Assembly (NCBI RefSeq): GCF_016919245.1
Contig: NZ_JAFEJA010000002.1
Location: 312,501 to 376,500, forward strand
Source: Streptomyces zhihengii
GTDB taxonomy: Bacteria; Actinomycetota; Actinomycetes; Streptomycetales; Streptomycetaceae
Direction: 5' to 3'
Length of the DNA: 64,000 bases
Shown: positions 53,953 to 60,073 of the stretch, piece after piece
Layout: the number at the start of each line of letters is the position of its first letter
Position numbering within the stretch: position 1 is the first letter of the stretch
The notes under the pieces: model-generated
What the model was told of the DNA's origin: nothing
Database searches by the model: none
What the model saw: only the letters and a program-made list of their open reading frames with translations
Program-made: the position numbers and the translations under genes

Positions 53953-53968
53953 TACTCGTGAGTAACAT
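53953..53968 (+). promoter_or_regulatory. Palindrome and -10 box of the thioesterase gene
   Basis: TACTC-GT-GAGTA (53953-53964) overlaps TAACAT (53963-53968), which ends 6 nt before the ATG at 53975. A leaderless promoter with a small dyad, possibly an operator. Confidence 0.65.
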
Positions 53969-53974
53969 GCGCTC

Positions 53975-54427
53975 ATGAGTGCAGAAGACACGTCGCTCGG
54001 CGAACTGCTCGCCGCCACGGTGCCCATGGTGCGGACCCTGAACCTCCAGTACCTGGAGACCACCCCGGAGCGGGCGGTGCTGAGCCTCCCGGACCAGGCC
54101 GAGTACCACAACCACGTCGGCGGCCCGCACGCCGGCGCGATGTTCACGCTGGCCGAGTCCGCGAGCGGCGCCATCGTCCTGGCCGCCTTCGGCGACCAGC
54201 TCTCCCGTGCCGTCCCGCTGCCGGTCACCGCCGGCATCGCCTTCAAGAAGATCGCCCGCGGCGCGGTCACCGCCACGGCCACCCTCGGCCGCCCGGCCGC
54301 CGACGTCGTCGCCGAACTCGACGCGGGCACCCGCCCGGAGTTCCCCGTGCACGTCGCCATCACCCGCGAGGACGGCGCCGTCACCGGGGAGATGGACATC
54401 GTCTGGACCCTGCGCCCCAACGGCTGA
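53975..54427 (+). CDS. DUF4442/PaaI-like hotdog-fold thioesterase
   Basis: A 150-residue single hotdog domain. NHVGGPHAGAMFTLAESASG (about 48-67) is the helix region of the fold and contains the usual small-residue pattern. A family with acyl-CoA or acyl-ACP thioesterase activity (PaaI and DUF4442 relatives) is expected, but the catalytic Asp/Glu cannot be fixed by eye. Promoter TAACAT and leaderless ATG are seen. It is monocistronic with a strong terminator after it. Confidence 0.83.
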   Translation: MSAEDTSLGELLAATVPMVRTLNLQYLETTPERAVLSLPDQAEYHNHVGGPHAGAMFTLAESASGAIVLAAFGDQLSRAVPLPVTAGIAFKKIARGAVTATATLGRPAADVVAELDAGTRPEFPVHVAITREDGAVTGEMDIVWTLRPNG

Positions 54428-54445
54428 CCCGCCGCCGTCGCCCGG

Positions 54446-54475
54446 GGGGCCGCCCCGTGCTCACGGGGCGGCCCC
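54446..54475 (+). terminator. Terminator after the thioesterase gene
   Basis: A perfect 14-bp inverted repeat (54446-54459 with 54462-54475) with a 2-nt loop, 18 nt after the stop. Confidence 0.82.
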
Positions 54476-54579
54476 GCCGTGTGGAGCGGGTAGGCTGCCC
54501 CGGCGTGCGCCGGCGGAACGCCGGGCCGCGCCACCCGCGCCCGACCGAGGGGCCGCGGGGCTGCACGGAAGGAACGGCG

Positions 54580-55233
54580 TTGCACGTCCAGGAGTGGCTC
54601 GAGACCATCCCCGCGGTCAGCATCTACCTCCTGGTGGGGGTGGTCATCGGCCTCGAAAGCCTCGGCATCCCCCTGCCCGGGGAGATCGTGCTCGTCAGCT
54701 CGGCGCTGCTGGCGTCGCAGCACGGCGAGATCGACCCGTACGTCCTCGGCGCCTGCGCCACGGCCGGCGCGATCATCGGCGACTCCATCGGCTACGCGAT
54801 CGGACGCCGGGGCGGCAGGCCGCTCCTCGCCTGGCTCGGCGGCAGGTTCCCCCGCCACTTCGGCCCCCCGCAGATCGCGATGGCCGAGCGCTCCTTCCAG
54901 AAGTGGGGCATGTGGGCCGTCTTCTTCGGCCGCTTCGTCGCCCTGCTCCGGATCTTCGCCGGACCGCTCGCCGGTGTGCTGCGCATGCCCTACTGGAAGT
55001 TCCTCGTCGCCAACGTCCTCGGCGGCATCCTCTGGGCCGGCGGCACCACGGCGGTCGTCTACTCGGTCGGCGTGGTCGCCGAGGCGTGGCTCAAGCGGTT
55101 CTCCTGGGTCGGGCTGCTGCTCGCCGTGCTCATCGGCGTCACCTCGATGCTGGTCCTCAGGAACCGGGCGAAGAAGGCGGCCGCCGAGGCGGAGCGGGAC
55201 GCCGCCCTGCCGGCGGCGGCCGTCGCCGACTGA
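54580..55233 (+). CDS. DedA-family membrane protein
   Basis: A 217-residue member of the DedA family (probable undecaprenyl-phosphate or phospholipid flippase type). GIPLPGEIVL near residue 25 and FFGRFVALLRIFAGPLAG (about 110-127) with the usual GRF...R motif are present, with five or so helices and a charged tail. I take TTG 54580 as start (LHVQEW...) because GGAAGGAA (54567-54574) is 5 nt before it. The frame extends upstream to 54457 but through unlikely sequence that overlaps the terminator. It is convergent with the gamma carbonic anhydrase gene. Confidence 0.86.
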   Translation: MHVQEWLETIPAVSIYLLVGVVIGLESLGIPLPGEIVLVSSALLASQHGEIDPYVLGACATAGAIIGDSIGYAIGRRGGRPLLAWLGGRFPRHFGPPQIAMAERSFQKWGMWAVFFGRFVALLRIFAGPLAGVLRMPYWKFLVANVLGGILWAGGTTAVVYSVGVVAEAWLKRFSWVGLLLAVLIGVTSMLVLRNRAKKAAAEAERDAALPAAAVAD

Positions 55234-55235
55234 AC

Positions 55236-55255
55236 CCGGCGCCCCGCGGCGCCGG
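55236..55255. terminator. Bidirectional terminator between dedA and carbonic anhydrase genes
   Basis: CCGGCGCC-CCGC-GGCGCCGG, a perfect 8-bp stem that fills the gap between two convergent stops. Confidence 0.78.
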
Positions 55256-55786
55256 TCAGCCGCCGTGGGCCGCCCGGTGCTGCTGGGCCAGGTCGACGTA
55301 GACCGCCGCGTTCAGCCGGACGCCCTCGCGCTCCTCCTCCGTCAGCTCCCTGCGGACCTTCGCCGGCACGCCAGCCACCAGCGATCCGGGCGGCACCCGC
55401 ATCCCCTGCGGCACCAGGGCCTGCGCCGCCACCAGCGAACCGGCCCCGATGTGCGCGCCGTTCAGCACCGTCGCGCCCATGCCGACCAGCACGTCGTCCT
55501 CGACCGTGCAGCCGTGCAGCACCGCGTTGTGCCCCACCGAGACCCGCGCGCCGACGGTGACGGGGAAGCCGGGGTCCACATGGACCGTGCAGTTGTCCTG
55601 GATGTTGCTGTCCGGCCCGATCGTGATGGGGCCGCCGTCGCCCCGCAGCACGCTCTGGTACCAGACGCTCGCGCCGGCGGCGAGGGTCACGTCCCCCAGC
55701 ACCACGGACGTCGGTGCGGTGAAGGCGTCCGGGTCGACCTTCGGCTCCCTGCCGCCCACGCCCGCGATCAGTGCCCCATCCGTCAT
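55256..55786 (-). CDS. Gamma-carbonic anhydrase family protein
   Basis: A 176-residue left-handed beta-helix protein. The zinc ligands are conserved: H in NCTVHVD and two in GHNAVLHG, which match the gamma-class H-H-H set. Hexapeptide turns run from about residue 15 to 140, then a helical tail. It is likely to have, or to be descended from an enzyme with, carbonic anhydrase activity; many homologues have other acyltransferase-like roles. GAGGAGAG lies right before ATG 55786. The upstream DNA has short tandem GCCGATAG repeats (about 55806-55830). Confidence 0.9.
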   Translation of the reverse strand: MTDGALIAGVGGREPKVDPDAFTAPTSVVLGDVTLAAGASVWYQSVLRGDGGPITIGPDSNIQDNCTVHVDPGFPVTVGARVSVGHNAVLHGCTVEDDVLVGMGATVLNGAHIGAGSLVAAQALVPQGMRVPPGSLVAGVPAKVRRELTEEEREGVRLNAAVYVDLAQQHRAAHGG

Positions 55787-55987
55787 GACGTCTCTCCTCG
55801 GTGTGCCGATGTGCCGATAGGCCGATAGGCGGCGTGCCCGCGGGGCGCGCGCCTGACCGCACCGTAGGCGACCGGGCTCCGCCGCCGCGGGCCGGGGCAC
55901 CCGGACCGGTGGCGCACGCCGTCTGTCTGACCGGCCTCCCGGTCAATACGCTTGTGGGCAAAGCCTGTTGACGATCGAGGGAGTGCC

Positions 55988-57214
55988 ATGGCAACCGCAC
56001 AGCAGATCCCCGACATACTGTCTCCCCAGTTCGAGGCCGACCCGTACGCGGCCTACCGCCTGATGCGCGAGGCCGCGCCGCTCATCCACCACGAGCCGAC
56101 CAGCAGCTGGATCATCTCCCGCTACGCGGACGTCGAGCGGGCCTTCAAGGACAAGGAATCGGTGTTCACCACCGAGAACTACGACTGGCAGCTCGAACCC
56201 GTCCACGGCCACACCTTCCTCCAGCTCAGCGGCCGGGAGCACGCGGTGCGCCGCGCCCTGGTCGCCCCGGCCTTCCGGGGCAACGAGCTGCGGGACAAGT
56301 TCCTGCCGGTCATCGAGCGCAACGCGCGCGAACTGATCGACGCCTTCCGCCGCACCGGCGAGGCCGACCTCGTGGACGACTTCGCCACCCGCTTCCCGGT
56401 CAACGTCATCGCCGACATGCTCGGGCTCGACAAGGCCGACCACGAGCGCTTCCACGGCTGGTACACCAGCGTCGTCGCGTTCCTCGGCAACCTCGCGGGC
56501 GACCCGGACGTCACCGCCGCCGGGCTGCGCACCCGGACCGAGTTCGCCGACTACATGTTCCCCATCATCCAGGAGCGGCGCCGGCACCCGGGCGACGACC
56601 TGCTGTCCGCGCTGTGCACCGCGGAGGTCGACGGGGTGCGCATGAGCGACGAGGACATCAAGGCGTTCTGCAGCCTGCTGCTCGCCGCCGGGGGCGAGAC
56701 CACCGACAAGGCCATCGCCGGCATCTTCGCCAACCTCCTCGCCCACCCCGGCCAGCTCGCCGCCGTCCGCGAGGACCGCTCGCTCATCGACCGGGCGTTC
56801 GCCGAGACCCTGCGCTACACCCCGCCCGTGCACATGATCATGCGGCAGACGGCCACCGAGGTCACCGTCAGCGGCGGCACCATACCGGCCGGCGCCACGG
56901 TCACCTGCCTCATCGGCGCCGCCAACCGCGACGCGGAGCGCTACCGCGACCCGGACCGCTTCGACATCTTCCGCGACGACCTGACCGCCACCACCGCCTT
57001 CTCCGCCGCCGCCGACCACCTCGCCTTCGCGCTCGGCCGGCACTTCTGCGTCGGCGCGCTGCTCGCCCGTGCCGAAGTCGTCACCGGCGTCAACCAACTG
57101 CTCGACGCCATGCCCGACCTGCGGCTCGCGGAGGGCTTCGTGCCGGCCGAGGAGGGGGTGTTCACCCGGGGCCCGAAGTCCCTGCCCGTACGCTTCACCC
57201 CGGTGCCCGGCTGA
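55988..57214 (+). CDS. Cytochrome P450
   Basis: A 408-residue bacterial class I P450. The I-helix has AGGETTDKA (proton-relay Thr), the K-helix ETLRY (ExxR) and the heme loop FALGRHFCVGALLAR with ligand C354. All essential residues are present, so it should be an active monooxygenase that needs ferredoxin and reductase partners, which are not in the window. The N-terminus MATAQQIPDILSPQFEADPY is normal, and GAGGGAG precedes ATG 55988. It faces the conservon P450 across a tandem repeat array. A pair of a normal P450 and a CYP157-like P450 is a recurring feature of Streptomyces conservons. Confidence 0.92.
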   Translation: MATAQQIPDILSPQFEADPYAAYRLMREAAPLIHHEPTSSWIISRYADVERAFKDKESVFTTENYDWQLEPVHGHTFLQLSGREHAVRRALVAPAFRGNELRDKFLPVIERNARELIDAFRRTGEADLVDDFATRFPVNVIADMLGLDKADHERFHGWYTSVVAFLGNLAGDPDVTAAGLRTRTEFADYMFPIIQERRRHPGDDLLSALCTAEVDGVRMSDEDIKAFCSLLLAAGGETTDKAIAGIFANLLAHPGQLAAVREDRSLIDRAFAETLRYTPPVHMIMRQTATEVTVSGGTIPAGATVTCLIGAANRDAERYRDPDRFDIFRDDLTATTAFSAAADHLAFALGRHFCVGALLARAEVVTGVNQLLDAMPDLRLAEGFVPAEEGVFTRGPKSLPVRFTPVPG

Positions 57215-57222
57215 GGGCCCCC

Positions 57223-57387
57223 GCACCGGGGTTCACTGGACGACGGGCTGAGCGGCACCGGGGTCCACCGGAGGGCGGGTCAACCGCACCGGGGTCGGAC
57301 GACGGGGCTGAAACGCACCGGGGTTCACTGGACGACGGGGGTGAACCGCACCGGGGTTCACTGGACGACGGGGGTGAACCGCACCGG
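57223..57387. repeat. Tandem array of about five 29-33-bp units from a P450 3' end
   Basis: Units start GCACCGGGGT at 57223, 57255, 57286, 57315 and 57348; the last two are identical over 33 bp, the first three are diverged. Unit five and its partial continuation contain the final codons (PVRFTPVVQ-stop, minus strand) of the second P450. The array therefore consists of copies of that coding end, laid down beyond the stop. Confidence 0.87.
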
Positions 57388-58623
57388 AAGCGCGGTCAGT
57401 CCCCGCATCCACACCGACGGCCGCCAGGTCAGCTCCTCCGGCTCCACGGCGAGCACCACGTCAGGCAACCGCTCCAGCAGCGTCTCGACCGCCGTCCGGG
57501 CGATCACGTCGGCGAGCAGCGGTGCCGGGTAGGGACAGCGGTGCTCGCCGTTTCCGAAGGACAGATGCGCCGAGTTCTCCTCGCCCGCGTGGCCCTCCGG
57601 CCAGATCTGCGGATCGGTGTTGGCGGCCGCGAGGCCGAGCACCACCATGTCGCCCGCCCGGATCCGCCGGCCGCCCAGCGTCGTGTCCCGCACCGCCCAG
57701 CGGCCGATGAAGTTCTGCGTCGGGGTGTCGAGCCACAGCACCTCGCCCAGCGCCTGGCCGACGCTGAGGCGCCCGCCCGACACGTTCAGCGCGAACCGGT
57801 CGTCGGTCAGCAGCAGCCGCAGGGTGTTGCCGATCCAGTTCGCCGTCGGCTGCTGCGCCGCCGCGATCACCGAGATCAGGTCCTGGACGATCTCCTCGTC
57901 CGTCAGTCCCGCCGGATGCGTCAGCATCCGCGTGGTGACGTCCGGCCCCGGCGCGGCCCGCTTCTCGTCCACCAGCCGCCGGATCCGCTCCTGCACCCGC
58001 CCGTAGGCGGCGACCGGATCGTCCCCGGGGCCGGCGTCCAGCGAGATGCGCAGGTCCCGCACGAGGTCCTCGGTGTCCGCGCCGCCCGCGGGCATCCCGC
58101 ACATCTGCACCGCCGCCCGCATCGGCAGGGCGTGGACGTACGCCGACATCAGCTCCGCGTGCCCGCTGCCCGCGAAGGCGTCGATCAGCGGACCGGCGAT
58201 TCCGCGGCACCGGTGGGCGAGCTCGAACTGGTCGACGACCTCCAGCGCCTCGGTGATCACGCCCGCCCGGAGCTGGTGCACCGCGCCCTCGGTGAACAGC
58301 ACCGACGGCTGATGCCCGACGAACGGCAGCAGCGGCCAGTCCGCCGGGACGGTGTCCCACTGGTTCCACCGCCGGGAGTCGCGGGCGAAGAGGTCGTCGT
58401 GCGCGGTGACATAGGTGACCTCCGCGTAGCCCAGCACCAGCCAGGCCGGCACGTCGGAGTCCAGCAGCACCGGCGCCACGGCGCCGTGCCGCCGCCGCAG
58501 CGCGCGGTACAGCTCGGCGGGCGACTGCTGGAACTCCGGGCCGCGGAGCCGGACCGCGCTCTCGTGCGCCGGGCAGGCGGCGGGCGGCACGGTCGGCGAC
58601 GACAGTCCCGTGGTGTCGTTCAT
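57358..58623 (-). CDS. cvnE: Conservon P450, CYP157-like with altered motifs
   Basis: A 421-residue P450 in conservon position after cvnD. Its heme loop FGNGEHRCPYPAP keeps the ligand C363 but has Y365 where Gly is usual. The K-helix ExxR is replaced by E294-V-L-W297, with no arginine, and the I-helix has AAQQPT instead of AGGET. These departures match the known CYP157 type found in Streptomyces conservons, which also lacks ExxR. Oxygen activation as in normal P450s is doubtful; a regulatory or scaffold role is possible. The ATG overlaps the cvnD stop in ATGA. Confidence 0.9.
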   Translation of the reverse strand: MNDTTGLSSPTVPPAACPAHESAVRLRGPEFQQSPAELYRALRRRHGAVAPVLLDSDVPAWLVLGYAEVTYVTAHDDLFARDSRRWNQWDTVPADWPLLPFVGHQPSVLFTEGAVHQLRAGVITEALEVVDQFELAHRCRGIAGPLIDAFAGSGHAELMSAYVHALPMRAAVQMCGMPAGGADTEDLVRDLRISLDAGPGDDPVAAYGRVQERIRRLVDEKRAAPGPDVTTRMLTHPAGLTDEEIVQDLISVIAAAQQPTANWIGNTLRLLLTDDRFALNVSGGRLSVGQALGEVLWLDTPTQNFIGRWAVRDTTLGGRRIRAGDMVVLGLAAANTDPQIWPEGHAGEENSAHLSFGNGEHRCPYPAPLLADVIARTAVETLLERLPDVVLAVEPEELTWRPSVWMRGLTALPVRFTPVVQ

Positions 58624-59255
58624 GGTGTTCTCTCCCGGGCCGTGGCCAGTGCGTGGAGGTGGTCGACGAGGGTGATCAGGACGTGCTTGCCGGAGTGGCG
58701 CAGCCGGGCGTCGCACTCCACCAGCGGGACGTGCCCGGGCAGCGACAGCGCCTGACGGATCTCGTCGAGGGAGAAGGACGCGAGGTCGTCGTCGAACCGG
58801 TTGACGGCCACCACGAAGGGCGTCCGGTGGTGTTCCAGACGGTCGATGGCGTACCAGGAGTCGCTCATGCGCCGGGTGTCGACGAGCACCACGGCGCCCA
58901 GGGTCCCGGCGAACAGCCGGTCCCACAGGAACCAGAAACGCTCCTGCCCGGGTGCGCCGAACAGGTACAGGACCATGCGGTCGTTGAGGCTGATCCGGCC
59001 GAAGTCGAACGCGACGGTCGTGCTGGTCTTCTTCGTCGCCACCGGACCGGTCTCGTCGACGCCCACACCCGCCTGGGTCATCACCTCCTCCGTGTTCAGC
59101 GGGCGGATCTCGCTCACGGACCGCACGAGGGTGGTCTTGCCGACGCCGAAGCCGCCCACCACGACGATCTTCAGCCCGGTCTCGGCCGCCCGGCCGAGCG
59201 GCTTGCGGGCGGGCGGCTCAGAGGTCGTGGAGTCCTCAGAGATTGCGGAGTCCAA
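58620..59255 (-). CDS. cvnD: Conservon small GTPase CvnD
   Basis: A 211-residue Ras-like GTPase of the conservon type. The P-loop is GGFGVGKTT (about 34-42), switch II FGAPGQERF, and base recognition is NRFD in place of NKxD. No lipidation signal is seen. TTG 59255 is the start because AAGGAGGT (complement of 59261-59268) lies 5 nt before it, inside the cvnC coding region; cvnC and cvnD overlap by 20 bp. It works with cvnA-C as an analogue of eukaryotic GPCR/G-protein modules, in which the GTPase responds to the sensor kinase-like CvnA. Confidence 0.92.
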   Translation of the reverse strand: MDSAISEDSTTSEPPARKPLGRAAETGLKIVVVGGFGVGKTTLVRSVSEIRPLNTEEVMTQAGVGVDETGPVATKKTSTTVAFDFGRISLNDRMVLYLFGAPGQERFWFLWDRLFAGTLGAVVLVDTRRMSDSWYAIDRLEHHRTPFVVAVNRFDDDLASFSLDEIRQALSLPGHVPLVECDARLRHSGKHVLITLVDHLHALATARERTP

Positions 59256-59598
59256 CGAGCACCTCCTTCAAGAGGGCGGAGTCGGGCAGCGGGAAGGAGC
59301 CGCCGGACGGCGGGGGCGGATGCCGCGCCGTGATGCGTCCGGTGGCGAGCAGGTCGCCGAGCAGGATCCGTACGACCGTCACCGGCATGCCCAGGTCGGC
59401 CGAGAGCTCCACGACCGCCGTGGGGGTGCGGCACAGCCGCAGGATCCGTACGTGCTCCGACTGCATGCCGGCCGACGGCGCGCACTCGGCGACGATCAGG
59501 GTGACCAGGTCGAACGAGTCGTCCACGGCCCGGCTGCGGCCGCCGGTGACGGTGTAGAGCCGCTCGGGGACGCCGATGTCGACGGGGCGGCGCGTCAT
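59236..59598 (-). CDS. cvnC: Conservon DUF742 protein CvnC
   Basis: A 120-residue DUF742 protein with DVGVPERLY-like start, YTVTGGRSR, LCRTPTAVVELSADLGMPV and the winged-helix end GDLLATGRITARHP. This is the standard conservon third member; its role is unknown beyond helping the GTPase and roadblock protein. MTRRPVD starts at 59598 and overlaps the cvnB stop in ATGA. Its 3' end overlaps the 5' end of cvnD and carries that gene's ribosome site. Confidence 0.92.
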   Translation of the reverse strand: MTRRPVDIGVPERLYTVTGGRSRAVDDSFDLVTLIVAECAPSAGMQSEHVRILRLCRTPTAVVELSADLGMPVTVVRILLGDLLATGRITARHPPPPSGGSFPLPDSALLKEVLVGLRNL

Positions 59599-60014
59599 GA
59601 GAGGGAGGTCTCCTGGGCGGGCAGCCGCGGCTCGGCCCGCAGGTGGTCCCCGATCTGCTCGACGAGCTCGGTCATCCGGTGGCCGATCATGCCCGGGTCG
59701 GCGTCGTCCTCGGCGACCACGGCGAGATGGGCGCCGGCGCCGGCCTCCACGATGAACAGCAGTCCGCCGTGGAACTCGGTCATCGAGTGGCGCACGCCGC
59801 CCGTGCCGTCGCCGAACTCCACGGACGCGCCCTGCGCCAGGGCCTGGATCCCGGAGCAGATCGCGGCGAGCTGGTCGGCCTGGTCGAGCGTCAGATGGCG
59901 GGTCCAGCACAGCTTCAGCCCGTCCCGCGACAGCACGAGCGCGTGCCGGGTCCCGGGGGTCCCGTCGAGCAGGCTTTCCAGAAGCCAGGTGAGGCTGTTG
60001 TCGGTGGTCTGCAT
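59595..60014 (-). CDS. cvnB: Conservon roadblock/LC7 protein CvnB
   Basis: A 139-residue roadblock/LC7-fold protein, which in this family acts as a GTPase-interacting factor. LTWLLESLLDGTPGTRHALVLSRDGLKL (in two parts) and FIVEAGAGAHLAVVAEDDADPGMIG are typical. ATG 60014 starts MQTTDNSLTW, the usual conservon form. There is no good ribosome site directly before it, and the gap to the cvnA end is small, so it may rely on read-through of translation or on its own weak signal. Confidence 0.92.
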   Translation of the reverse strand: MQTTDNSLTWLLESLLDGTPGTRHALVLSRDGLKLCWTRHLTLDQADQLAAICSGIQALAQGASVEFGDGTGGVRHSMTEFHGGLLFIVEAGAGAHLAVVAEDDADPGMIGHRMTELVEQIGDHLRAEPRLPAQETSLS

Positions 60015-60073
60015 GGTGTACGCCGGGCGGGGCGCCGCACGCGGTGCGGGTCGCCGCCGCCCGTCCTCCTGTC

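Noticed and set aside
57223..57387. Possible CRISPR array
   Set aside because: Units abut without unique spacers, match a coding end and lack cas genes; they are tandem repeats.
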